Assembly: GCF_007556595.1 (NCBI RefSeq)
Contig: NZ_VJNB01000002.1
Span: forward strand, 124,001 to 188,000
Direction of reading: 5' to 3'
Origin: Tepidimonas alkaliphilus
GTDB lineage: Bacteria > Pseudomonadota > Gammaproteobacteria > Burkholderiales > Burkholderiaceae_C
Length of the DNA: 64,000 bases
The notes under the pieces: generated by a model
Database searches by the model: none
What the model was told of the DNA's origin: nothing
Seen by the model: only the letters and a program-made list of their open reading frames with translations
Made by a program: the position numbers and the translations under genes
Shown: positions 21,574-29,222 of the stretch, piece after piece
Layout: each line of letters starts with the position of its first letter
Position numbering within the stretch: the stretch's first letter is position 1

Positions 21574-21941
21574 CCGCCGTAGCCGCCGCCCTCGCGCCGA
21601 CGCGGGCCGCCGTAGGGACTGCGAAACTGTCCCTCGCCGAAGCCGCCTTCGCGCCGACCGCCGCCGAAGCCGCCGCCGCGCGGCGGGCGCGGCTCCATCG
21701 GACGCGCTTCGTTGACCACGAGGTTGCGCCCGCCGAACGACTGGCCGTTCATGCCGGCGATCGCAGCCTGCGCTTCGGCGTCGCTGCCCATCTCGACAAA
21801 CCCAAAACCCTTGGAGCGGCCCGTGTCGCGCTCCATCATCACCTTGGCGCTGGTGACCTGACCGTAAGCGCTGAACGCCTGCTGCAAATCGCCGTCACGC
21901 ACCGAATACGGCAGGTTGCCGACATACAACTTGTTGCCCAT
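21567..21941 (-). CDS. RRM RNA-binding protein, glycine-rich tail
   Basis: Single RNA-recognition-motif protein of 124 residues. RNP2 is LYVGNLP near the N-terminus and RNP1 is SKGFGFVEM (about 44-52), both intact. The last 40 residues are a Gly/Arg-rich disordered tail ending GGGYGGY, as in bacterial Rbp proteins related to cold-inducible glycine-rich RNA-binding proteins. Such genes are often cold- or stress-induced; here the long upstream region with a stem-loop fits regulated expression but does not prove it. AAGGAGC precedes the ATG. Confidence 0.92.
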   Translation of the reverse strand: MGNKLYVGNLPYSVRDGDLQQAFSAYGQVTSAKVMMERDTGRSKGFGFVEMGSDAEAQAAIAGMNGQSFGGRNLVVNEARPMEPRPPRGGGFGGGRREGGFGEGQFRSPYGGPRRREGGGYGGY

Positions 21942-22040
21942 CTCAAGGCTCCTTCTGACAAAACCAACACACTCAAGCGACGGAGCCCCGACGGCAAACC
22001 TGCTGCGCGCGAAACCAACCGATCACTTTCTCAACTCGGC

Positions 22041-22064
22041 GCAAGCGTCCACGCGAACGCTTGC
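22041..22064 (-). promoter_or_regulatory. Stem-loop in the RRM gene 5' leader
   Basis: Perfect 8-bp inverted repeat GCAAGCGT / ACGCTTGC with an 8-base loop, about 100 bases upstream of the RRM ATG. The likely -10 (TATGAT on the minus strand, 22075-22080) would place it right at the 5' end of the transcript. It could stabilise the mRNA or act in cold or stress control; function not shown. Confidence 0.5.
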
Positions 22065-22192
22065 CCGTGCCTGCATCATACGCCGATTGCGCGGCGGCAG
22101 GAAAGCCTGACCTGCGCTGCCGACCCAGCAAGCCGCTTTATCCGCGTGAAAAACAACACCCATCAACACCGATGCCCAGCCAGCGACCGGGT

Positions 22193-22198
22193 TATACT
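22193..22198 (+). promoter_or_regulatory. Candidate -10 box of metX
   Basis: TATACT (five of six consensus matches) sits about seven bases before the start of the SAM-II aptamer, so transcription would begin just ahead of the riboswitch. No good -35 is visible. The TTGACA at 22234-22239 is inside the aptamer and is not taken as a promoter. Confidence 0.45.
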
Positions 22199-22202
22199 GA
22201 AG

Positions 22203-22256
22203 TTGGCGCCGATTTGAACCCGCTTGCGGGCGCTTGACAAATGCCGCTAAAGAGGA
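22203..22256 (+). promoter_or_regulatory. SAM-II (SAM-alpha) riboswitch upstream of metX
   Basis: Binds S-adenosylmethionine as a compact pseudoknot and lowers expression of the methionine gene downstream. The sequence carries the conserved blocks in order: GATTTGAAC (22211-22219), TTGC (22224-22227), GACAAATGC (22236-22244) and GCTAAAGAGG (22246-22255). P1 can form between GCGCC (22206-22210) and GGCGC (22229-22233), with the conserved purine-rich 3' strand folding back to include a Shine-Dalgarno-like AGAGG. This class is best known from alphaproteobacterial metX/metA leaders. Placement before metX fits exactly. Confidence 0.88.
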
Positions 22257-22348
22257 ACGCGACGGCCCAGGCTGTTGCGGCGCAAGCCCCCCTCGATCAC
22301 GGCGCCATCTGGATAGCCAACGGCGCCTTAGGCGCAAGGAACCCGTCC

Positions 22349-23554
22349 GTGATCGTCCGCCCCGAACGCATGGTGTTCAACGCGCCGCTGCGTCTGCGCA
22401 GCGGCGCGCAGTTGCCCAGCTTCGAGCTGGTTTACGAAACGTATGGCCAACTCAACGCCGCGCGCGACAACGCGGTGCTGATCTGCCACGCCCTCAACGC
22501 CAGCCACCACGTCACCGGGCAGTATGCCGATGAGCGCGGCCAGCCACTGCCCAAGAGCGAGGGCTGGTGGCACAACATGGTCGGCCCGGGCAAGCCGGTG
22601 GACACGCGCCGCTTTTTCGTCATCGGCGTCAACAACGTCGGCTCGTGCTTCGGCTCCACCGGGCCGACGCACCTCAACCCCGCCACCGGCCAGCCGTGGG
22701 GCGCGGATTTCCCCGTCGTGACGGTGGAGGACTGGGTCGAGGCGCAGGCGCGGCTGCTGGACGCACTCGGCATCGAGCGGCTGGCCGCCGTCATGGGCGG
22801 CAGCTTGGGTGGCATGCAGGCGCTCAGCTGGACGCTGCAGTATCCGCAGCGCGTGCGCCACGCGGTCGTCATTGCCAGCGCCCCCAACCTAACGGCGGAA
22901 AACATCGCCTTCAACGAGGTGGCGCGCCGCGCCATCGTCAGCGACCCGGACTTCCACGGCGGGCACTATCTGCGCCACGGCACCAAGCCGCGCCGGGGGC
23001 TGCGCATCGCGCGCATGATCGGCCACATCACCTACCTGAGCGACGACGTGATGAACAGCAAGTTCGGCCGCCGCCTGCGCCCGCTCGCGCAGGCGCTGCG
23101 CGCCGGCGACGCGGAAGCCGCCGAGCGACTGGCCTACCGCTACACGACGCAGGACATCGAGTTCGAGATCGAGAGCTATCTGCGCCACCAGGGCGACAAG
23201 TTCAGCGAATACTTCGACGCCAACACCTATCTGCTGATCACGCGCGCGCTGGACTACTTCGACCCGGCGCGCGAGTTCGACGGCGACCTGTCGGCGGCGC
23301 TGGCGCGCGCGCAGGCCGACTTCCTGGTCGTCTCGTTCAGCACCGACTGGCGCTTTTCGCCGGCGCGCAGCCGCGAGATCGTCAAGGCCCTGCTGGACAA
23401 CCGCCGCGCCGTCAGCTACGCCGAGATCGACGCGCCGCACGGGCACGACGCCTTCCTGCTCGACGACGCGCGCTACCACGCCGCCGTGCGCGCCTACTTC
23501 GAGCACCGCGTCGGCGCCGGTCTGCAGCTACCCACCGATGGAGGCGCCGCATGA
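22349..23554 (+). CDS. metX: Homoserine O-acyltransferase MetX
   Basis: Acylates homoserine (acetyl-CoA or succinyl-CoA donor; betaproteobacterial members may use succinyl) for methionine synthesis. Alpha/beta-hydrolase fold: nucleophile in [11 protein letters not shown], catalytic Asp in STDWRFSP and His in [11 protein letters not shown] place the start at GTG 22349 ([14 protein letters not shown]), giving 401 residues, because AAGGA lies eight bases upstream and family homology begins there. The earlier ATG at 22241 lies inside the riboswitch and would add 36 unconserved residues. The stop overlaps metW by ATGA. Likely repressed by SAM through the riboswitch. Confidence 0.94.
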   Translation: MIVRPERMVFNAPLRLRSGAQLPSFELVYETYGQLNAARDNAVLICHALNASHHVTGQYADERGQPLPKSEGWWHNMVGPGKPVDTRRFFVIGVNNVGSCFGSTGPTHLNPATGQPWGADFPVVTVEDWVEAQARLLDALGIERLAAVMGGSLGGMQALSWTLQYPQRVRHAVVIASAPNLTAENIAFNEVARRAIVSDPDFHGGHYLRHGTKPRRGLRIARMIGHITYLSDDVMNSKFGRRLRPLAQALRAGDAEAAERLAYRYTTQDIEFEIESYLRHQGDKFSEYFDANTYLLITRALDYFDPAREFDGDLSAALARAQADFLVVSFSTDWRFSPARSREIVKALLDNRRAVSYAEIDAPHGHDAFLLDDARYHAAVRAYFEHRVGAGLQLPTDGGAA

Positions 23555-24138
23555 GCGACCGCCAGATCCAGCACCTGATCGCGGGCCTGGTGCCGCACGG
23601 CGCGCGCGTGCTCGACCTCGGCTGCGGCGACGGCGCGCTGCTGGCGCACCTGCGCGAGGCGCGCGGCTGCCACGGCTACGGCATCGAGCTGGACGACGCC
23701 CAGGTGCTCGCGTGCCTCAAGCGCGGGCTGGACGTGCTGCAGTTCAACCTCGAGGAAGGCCTGTCGATGTTCGCCGATGGCAGCTTCGACGTCGTGCTGC
23801 AGATCGACACGCTGCCGCACCTGCGCAACGCCGAGACGATGCTGCGCGAGACTGCGCGCGTGGGCCGCAGCGCCATCGTGGCCTTCCCCAACTTCGCGCA
23901 CTGGCCCAACCGCCTGCGCGTGCTGGCCGGGCGCATGCCGGTGACCAAGCGGCTGCCGTATCAGTGGTACGACACGCCCAACATCCGCGTCGGCACGTTT
24001 GCGGACTTCGAGGTGCTGGCGCAGCGCCTGGGCCTGCACGTGGAAGACGCCTTCGGCATCGACGACCACGGGCGCGTGGTGCGGCGCTGGCCGAACCTGC
24101 TGGCCAGCACCGCGGTGTTCAAGCTGACGCAGCGCTAA
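23551..24138 (+). CDS. metW: Methionine biosynthesis protein MetW
   Basis: 195-residue SAM-dependent methyltransferase-like protein found with metX in many proteobacteria; recent views treat it as a partner required for MetX activity rather than a proven methyltransferase. The SAM-binding motif I is [12 protein letters not shown]; motif IV region [15 protein letters not shown]; and the MetW-specific [14 protein letters not shown] and [11 protein letters not shown] blocks are present. ATG overlaps the metX stop, so the two are translationally coupled. Confidence 0.93.
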   Translation: MSDRQIQHLIAGLVPHGARVLDLGCGDGALLAHLREARGCHGYGIELDDAQVLACLKRGLDVLQFNLEEGLSMFADGSFDVVLQIDTLPHLRNAETMLRETARVGRSAIVAFPNFAHWPNRLRVLAGRMPVTKRLPYQWYDTPNIRVGTFADFEVLAQRLGLHVEDAFGIDDHGRVVRRWPNLLASTAVFKLTQR

Positions 24139-24154
24139 AAAGCCGCCGCGCCTC

Positions 24155-25576
24155 TTACGGCAGCGTGCGCAGCGCCTCGCCCAGCGCATCGATGAGGCGG
24201 TCGATCTCCGCCTCGGTGCTGATGAACGGCGGGGCCAGCTGCACCGTGTCGCCGCCGTAGCGCACGTAGAAGCCCTTGGCCCACATCCGCATCGCCAGCT
24301 CGAACGGGCGCTTGAGCGGCTCGCCCGGCGCGGCGGCCAGCGTCAGCCCCGCCGCCAGCCCGTAGTTGCGGATGTCGAGCAGATGGGGGCTGGCCCCGCG
24401 CAGGCCGTGCACCTTGGCCTCGAAGACGGGGGCGAGCGCCCGCACGCGCTCGATCGCCGCATCCTGCTGCAGCAGGTGCAGCGACGCCAGGCCCGCCGCG
24501 CACGCCACCGGGTGGGCCGAGTAGGTGTAGCCGTGCGGCAGCTCCAGCGCGTACTCGGGCCCGCCGGCGGCCATGAAGGTGTCGTAAATCTCGCGCCGAA
24601 CCGCCACGCCGCCCAGCGGCTGCACGCCGTTGGTGACCTGCTTGGCGAAGTTGATCATGTCCGGCACGACGCCGAACGCCTCCGCTCCGGTCCAAGCGCC
24701 GCAGCGCCCGAAGCCGGTGATGACCTCATCAAAGATCAGCAAGATGTCGTGCCGGGTGCAGATCTCGCGCAGCCGCTGCAGGTAGCCCGCCGGCGGCACC
24801 ACCACGCCGGCCGAGCCGGAAAATGGCTCGACGATCACCGCGGCGATCGTCGAGGCGTCGTGCAGCTCGATCAGGCGCAGCAGCTCGTCGGCCAGCGCCG
24901 CGCCGGGGTAAAGTCCGCCGCCGTCCGCGGGCGGCTGGCCGCGGAAGAACGCCCCCGCCGGCGGCTGCGTGTGCGGCAGGTGGTCGGTCTCCAGCGTCGC
25001 GCCGAAGAGCTTGCGGTTGCCGACGATACCGCCGACCGCAATGCCGCCGAAGTTGACGCCGTGGTAGCCCTTGGCGCGGCCGATCAGGCGCGTCTTGCTG
25101 GCCTGGCCGCGCAGCCGCCAGTAGGCGCGCGCGATCTTGAGCGCCGTGTCCGCCGCCTCCGAGCCCGAGGCGGTGAACAGCACGCGCTCCAGCCCGGCCG
25201 GCAACCGCTCGACGATGCGGTTGGCCAGCTCGAACGACAGCGGGTGGCCGAACTGGAACGCCGGCGAGTAGTCCAGCGTGGCGACCTGGCGCTGCACCGC
25301 CTCGACGATCTCGCGCCGCCCGTGGCCCAGCCCCGTGCACCACAGGCCCGACAGGCCGTCGAAGACGCGCCGCCCGTCGCGGTCGATCAGGTAGGCGCCG
25401 TCGGCGGCGACGATCAGGCGCGGGTCGGCCTTGAACTGGCGGTTGCCGGTGAAGGGCATCCAGTGCGCCGCCATCCATTCGGCGCCGCCGGGCTGCAGCT
25501 CGGCGCTGGTGGGAACAGGGCGCGCGGCGGGCACGCCGCCAGACAGCTCGGAAAGATCCACGGCAACCTCACACAT
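24155..25576 (-). CDS. Class III aminotransferase (beta-alanine/omega-amino acid:pyruvate type)
   Basis: PLP enzyme of 473 residues transferring an amino group from an omega-amino acid or amine to pyruvate. Features: WMPFTGNRQFKADPR near the N-terminus typical of omega-amino acid:pyruvate transaminases, SGSEAADTALKIAR, the PLP-contacting IFDEVITGFGR, and the Schiff-base lysine in NFAKQVTNG. Start taken at 25576, the first ATG, with no clear Shine-Dalgarno site; the first 35 residues are poorly conserved, so a later start is possible. Convergent with metW and divergent from cbiX. Exact substrate unproven. Confidence 0.88.
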   Translation of the reverse strand: MCEVAVDLSELSGGVPAARPVPTSAELQPGGAEWMAAHWMPFTGNRQFKADPRLIVAADGAYLIDRDGRRVFDGLSGLWCTGLGHGRREIVEAVQRQVATLDYSPAFQFGHPLSFELANRIVERLPAGLERVLFTASGSEAADTALKIARAYWRLRGQASKTRLIGRAKGYHGVNFGGIAVGGIVGNRKLFGATLETDHLPHTQPPAGAFFRGQPPADGGGLYPGAALADELLRLIELHDASTIAAVIVEPFSGSAGVVVPPAGYLQRLREICTRHDILLIFDEVITGFGRCGAWTGAEAFGVVPDMINFAKQVTNGVQPLGGVAVRREIYDTFMAAGGPEYALELPHGYTYSAHPVACAAGLASLHLLQQDAAIERVRALAPVFEAKVHGLRGASPHLLDIRNYGLAAGLTLAAAPGEPLKRPFELAMRMWAKGFYVRYGGDTVQLAPPFISTEAEIDRLIDALGEALRTLP

Positions 25577-25655
25577 CAGGAATGCGGACGTCCGCGCAGG
25601 GGGAAAAGCCCACGCCGCGGCCCGCTGGCTTCAGCGCCGTGTCATTATCCGTCCC

Positions 25656-26099
25656 ATGCCCGTCGTGATGGAACCATCCGCCCGCATGCAGACCGCACCA
25701 CCTGCAGCCGACGGCTTGCTGCTGCTGGCGCATGGCGCACGCGACCCAGCCTGGGCGGCGCCGTTTGAACGCGTGGTCGCGCACGTGCGCGCCGCTCAAC
25801 CCGCCCTGGCGGTGCAGCTGGCGTTTTTGGAACGGCTGACGCCCAACCCAGCTCAGGCCGGCGCGACGCTGGCTGCAGCCGGCTGCCGCCACGTGGTGGT
25901 GCTGCCACTGTTCCTGGGCAGCGGCGGGCACGTGCAGCGCGACGTTCCGCAGCGCGTGGCTGCTTTGGTGTCGGCGCACCCCGGCGTGCGCTGGACGTTG
26001 GCGCCAACCGTCGGCAACGATGAGCTGTTGGTGCAGGCGCTGGCCTCCATCGCCCTGCGTCACCTGAATGCCCCTCCTCGGTTAGACCCGGGCTCATGA
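25656..26099 (+). CDS. Small CbiX-type sirohydrochlorin chelatase
   Basis: Inserts Fe2+ or Co2+ into sirohydrochlorin. 147 residues, the size of the one-domain CbiX(S)/SirB class. Metal-ligand histidines are visible in LLLLAHGARDPAW and LFLGSGGHVQRDVP. It precedes the siroheme-dependent reductase gene, and cobA (uroporphyrinogen methyltransferase) lies at the other end of the same cluster, so iron for siroheme is the likely role. CATTAT lies seven bases before the ATG at 25656 without a Shine-Dalgarno site, suggesting a leaderless transcript. Confidence 0.87.
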   Translation: MPVVMEPSARMQTAPPAADGLLLLAHGARDPAWAAPFERVVAHVRAAQPALAVQLAFLERLTPNPAQAGATLAAAGCRHVVVLPLFLGSGGHVQRDVPQRVAALVSAHPGVRWTLAPTVGNDELLVQALASIALRHLNAPPRLDPGS

Positions 26100-26100
26100 C

Positions 26101-26148
26101 CTGGGGTTATAGATATAAAACCATCTTTTCGTTTGTTTTTTCATAACC
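26101..26148 (+). promoter_or_regulatory. AT-rich promoter/operator region of the cys cluster
   Basis: An unusually AT-rich block in a GC-rich setting, bounded by the inverted repeat GGTTAT (26105-26110) and ATAACC (26143-26148) with the run TAGATATAAAA between. It lies 50-100 bases before the cysI ATG. In proteobacteria this position is normally bound by the LysR-type activator CysB (or Cbl), whose sites are AT-rich and weakly conserved. CysB binding is inferred from context. Confidence 0.45.
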
Positions 26149-26200
26149 AAGACTCACAATTCGGGGCGTGTCGTGACGAAATCGTTGCCAGCCCGCCCCG

Positions 26201-27934
26201 ATGAAGCACCCTTCTGAAGCCGACCTGATCTTGTTGCGCCAGCGCGCCGCGCAGTTTCGCGACCAGCTGCAACGCCACTTACGCGGTGAGCTCAGCGCCG
26301 ATGACTTCAAGCCGCTGCGGCTGCAAAACGGTTGGTATCTGCAGCGCCACGCGCCGATGCTGCGCGTGGCCATCCCGTATGGCGAGCTCAACAGCCGCCA
26401 ATTGCGCACGCTGGCGCGCGTGGCACGCGAGTTCGACCGCGCCACCGACGGCCCCCATGCCGGCCGCGGCGGCTACGGCCACTTCACCACCCGGCAAAAC
26501 ATTCAGTTCAACTGGATCCCGCTGGAGCGCGCCGCCGACGTCATGGACGTACTGGCCGAAGCCGGCCTGCACGGCATTCAAACCAGCGGCAACTGCATCC
26601 GCAACATCACCAGCGACGCGCTGGCCGGCATCGCCCCGGACGAGGAGGTCGATCCGCGGCCGTATTGCGAGCTGTTGCGGCGCTGGAGCACGCTGCACCC
26701 GGAATTCGCCTATTTGCCGCGCAAATTCAAGATCGCCGTCACCGGCAGCCCGGACGACCGCGCCGCCCTTGCCTGGCACGACATCGGCCTGCAGCTGCAC
26801 CGCAATGCCGAAGGCGCGGTGGGCTTTCGCGTGCGCGCCGGCGGTGGCATGGGGCGCACGCCGCTGATTGCGCCTGTCTTGGCCGAGTTCGTGCCGTGGG
26901 CCGAGATCGTGCGGTTTCTCGAAGCCATCGTGCGCATCTACAACCTCTACGGTCGGCGCGACAACCTCTACAAGGCGCGCTTGAAGATTCTCGTCAAGGC
27001 TGAGGGCCAAGCGTTCATCGACGCCGTGCGCACCGAATACGAGGCGCTGCGCCGCGACGACGCGCTAGGACCTGCGCTGCGTCTGCGCGAGCAGGATCTG
27101 GCCGCCGAGGCGGCGCGGTTCGAGCCGCCGCACGACTGGATCGCCTCCGCCGCCATCGAAGAGACCCGCAGCGACCCCGCCTACGTGCGCTGGCGCGCCC
27201 GCCAGGTGCATGCGCATCGCTGGCCGAACATGGCCGCGGTGACGCTGTCGCTCAAGCGCCCCGGCTGGGCGCCCGGCGACGTCAGCGCCGAGCAGCTCGA
27301 CGCCGTGGCCGACCTCGCCGAGCGCTTCAGCGCCGGACAGGCGCGCGTCACGCACGAGCAGAACCTGCTGCTGCCGTGGGTGCGCCTGCAAGACCTGCCG
27401 CAGCTATGGCAAGCCGCGCGGGCGCTGGGCATGGCGCAGCCGCACCGCGGGCTGCTCACCGATTTGATCGCGTGCCCCGGCGGCGACTTGTGCGCGCTGG
27501 CCAATGCGCGCACCACGCCGATCGCGCTGCAGGTGCTGCAGCGCTACCAGGATCCCGACGAGCTGGAAGCACTGGGCGACCTTGCCCTGCACATCAGCGG
27601 CTGCATGAATTCCTGCGGCCACCACCACAGCGGCCACATCGGCATCCTCGGCGTGGATAAGGATGGCCAAGAGTGGTATCAGCTCACGCTCGGCGGCTCC
27701 GACGGCCAGACGCGTCACGGCCCGCCGCGCCCCGGGCGCGTGGTCGGCCCGGCGTTTGCCGCCGACGAAATCGCCGATGCGCTGCAGGCGGTGCTCGACA
27801 CCTACCTGGCGTTGCGGCAGCCGCACGAGCGGCTGCTGGACACAGTGCAACGGGTGGGCTTGGCGCCGTTTCGCGCCGCCACCGACGCGGTGCGCCAGCG
27901 CAGCGCCGCCCCGCTGGAGGAGGTGGCTCCATGA
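26201..27934 (+). CDS. cysI: Assimilatory sulfite (nitrite/sulfite) reductase hemoprotein
   Basis: Six-electron reduction of sulfite to sulfide on coupled siroheme and [4Fe-4S]. 577 residues with two NIR_SIR ferredoxin-like half domains and heme domains. All four cluster ligands are present: C425-x5-C431 (in IACPGGDLC) and C468-x3-C472 (in SGCMNSCGHHHSGHIG). The sequence resembles the ferredoxin/NirA-like CysI used in Burkholderiales without a CysJ partner. It heads the run cysI-DUF934-cysH-cysD, each joined by a 4-base overlap. Nitrite reduction is a less likely alternative given the neighbours. Confidence 0.93.
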   Translation: MKHPSEADLILLRQRAAQFRDQLQRHLRGELSADDFKPLRLQNGWYLQRHAPMLRVAIPYGELNSRQLRTLARVAREFDRATDGPHAGRGGYGHFTTRQNIQFNWIPLERAADVMDVLAEAGLHGIQTSGNCIRNITSDALAGIAPDEEVDPRPYCELLRRWSTLHPEFAYLPRKFKIAVTGSPDDRAALAWHDIGLQLHRNAEGAVGFRVRAGGGMGRTPLIAPVLAEFVPWAEIVRFLEAIVRIYNLYGRRDNLYKARLKILVKAEGQAFIDAVRTEYEALRRDDALGPALRLREQDLAAEAARFEPPHDWIASAAIEETRSDPAYVRWRARQVHAHRWPNMAAVTLSLKRPGWAPGDVSAEQLDAVADLAERFSAGQARVTHEQNLLLPWVRLQDLPQLWQAARALGMAQPHRGLLTDLIACPGGDLCALANARTTPIALQVLQRYQDPDELEALGDLALHISGCMNSCGHHHSGHIGILGVDKDGQEWYQLTLGGSDGQTRHGPPRPGRVVGPAFAADEIADALQAVLDTYLALRQPHERLLDTVQRVGLAPFRAATDAVRQRSAAPLEEVAP

Positions 27935-28419
27935 ACGCCATGCCCCGGTTTCACCTCATCGACCCCAGCCGCGACCCGTGGCGCCGCGCCGATCCCCATG
28001 ACCCCGCCCCCGCGCCGCGCGCCGGCCTGCTGCTGCGGGCTGAGCAATGGCGGGCGGTGCGCGCCCATTGGCCAGCCGAACTGCCGGTCGGAGTGCTGTG
28101 GCCCAACGATCAGCCGCTGGACGCGTTGCGCCGCGACCTGCCGCGGCTGGAGCTGGTGGCGCTGAACTTTCCGATCTGGACCGATGGGCGCGCCTACAGC
28201 CAGGCGCGGCTGCTGCGCGCGCGCCACGGTTTTGGCGGGCAAATCCGCGCGGTTGGCGACATCTTGGCCGATCAAGTGCTGCAACTGTGGCGCTGCGGCT
28301 TCGACGCCGCGGAGCTACGCCCCGGGCAATCGGCTGCGGTGGCGCAGCAAGCGCTGCGCTGGTTCGCCGCCTTTGCCCAACCCGACGTTCGCCACCTGAG
28401 AGTGTCAGGCCGACCATGA
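27931..28419 (+). CDS. DUF934 protein of the sulfate assimilation operon
   Basis: 162-residue protein of family DUF934, almost always encoded next to cysI in proteobacteria; proposed to be an electron-transfer or assembly partner of sulfite reductase, but not established. Conserved region VALNFPIWTDGRAYSQARLLR then GGQIRAVGDILADQVLQLWRCGFDA is clearly present. No cofactor motif or membrane segment is seen. ATG overlaps the cysI stop; the stop overlaps the cysH start. Confidence 0.9.
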   Translation: MNAMPRFHLIDPSRDPWRRADPHDPAPAPRAGLLLRAEQWRAVRAHWPAELPVGVLWPNDQPLDALRRDLPRLELVALNFPIWTDGRAYSQARLLRARHGFGGQIRAVGDILADQVLQLWRCGFDAAELRPGQSAAVAQQALRWFAAFAQPDVRHLRVSGRP

Positions 28420-29222
28420 GCGAGGCATCCATCCCCACGATCCGCATCGAGCCGCCGCAGCCAGGGCGGGCGTTTGCGCTTTACGCACGCCGGCTGGACG
28501 GTTTCGACGAGCGACTGCAGGCCACCTTGGCGCTGCTGCGCCAAGCCGCTCAGACCCACGCCGGCCGCATCGTGCAGGCCAGCAGCCTCGGCGCCGAAGA
28601 CATGGTCATCACCGACCTGATCGCGCGCCACGGTCTGCCGGTGGCGGTGGCCCTGATCGACACCGGACGGCTGCACAACGAAACCCACGATCTGCGCCAG
28701 CGCGCCGAAGTGCACTGGGACTTGCGGTTTGAGGTCTGGCGGCCCGATCCGGAGGCGGTGCGGGCATTCGAGGCCGAACACGGCCCGCACGCCATGTATC
28801 GCAGCCAGGCTTTGCGCCACGCCTGCTGCGGCCTGCGCAAGGTGGAGCCGCTGCGCCGCATGCTGGCGGGCCGCACCGCCTGGATCACCGGGCTGCGGCG
28901 CGAGCAGTCGGACGCACGCGCGGCGGTGGAGAAGGTGGCCCTGGACGAGGCGGGCCGCGCCAAATACAGCCCCCTGGCCGACTGGCGCTGGGCCGACGTG
29001 TGGCACTACCTGCAAACCCATGGCGTGCCTTACCACCCGCTGCACGACGCTTTCATGCCCAGCATCGGCTGCGCGCCGTGCACGCGTCCGATCGCCGTTG
29101 GCGAGGATCTGCGCGCCGGTCGCTGGTGGTGGGAACGCGACGCCCTGCGCGAATGCGGCCTGCACCTCAGCGGCGCCGCTGCCCTGCCGTCAAACCCTCC
29201 CATGGCCCGGAGCCAGCCGTGA
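28416..29222 (+). CDS. cysH: Adenylyl-sulfate (APS) reductase, iron-sulfur CysH
   Basis: Reduces activated sulfate to sulfite with thioredoxin or glutathione. 268 residues with the PP-loop-like SSLGAEDMVITDLI and substrate region (LIDTGRLHNETHDL). The cysteine pairs in HACCGLRKVEPL and IGCAPCTRP are the [4Fe-4S] ligands that mark APS-type reductases rather than PAPS-only enzymes. A C-terminal catalytic cysteine appears in LRECGLHL. No cysC (APS kinase) is seen in the cluster, consistent with direct use of APS. Confidence 0.94.
   Translation: MSEASIPTIRIEPPQPGRAFALYARRLDGFDERLQATLALLRQAAQTHAGRIVQASSLGAEDMVITDLIARHGLPVAVALIDTGRLHNETHDLRQRAEVHWDLRFEVWRPDPEAVRAFEAEHGPHAMYRSQALRHACCGLRKVEPLRRMLAGRTAWITGLRREQSDARAAVEKVALDEAGRAKYSPLADWRWADVWHYLQTHGVPYHPLHDAFMPSIGCAPCTRPIAVGEDLRAGRWWWERDALRECGLHLSGAAALPSNPPMARSQP

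Larger units (their letters stand above)
21942..22348. other. Intergenic region between RRM gene and metX
   Basis: The only gene-free stretch above 300 bases. Left part: leader and promoter of the RRM gene on the minus strand, with an 8-bp stem-loop (22041-22064) and TATGAT (minus strand, 22075-22080). Right part: metX promoter (TATACT, 22193-22198), a SAM-II riboswitch (22203-22256) and a further leader of about 90 bases with repeated GGCGCC palindromes up to the metX GTG. No tRNA or small open reading frame of merit was seen. Confidence 0.7.

Noticed and set aside
22234-22239. TTGACA as a -35 promoter element of metX
   Set aside because: These bases are part of the conserved SAM-II sequence and no suitable -10 follows at the right distance.
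22241-22348. ATG at 22241 as the metX start
   Set aside because: It lies inside the SAM-II aptamer, has no proper ribosome-binding site, and the 36 residues it adds are not MetX-like. GTG 22349 with AAGGA upstream is better.
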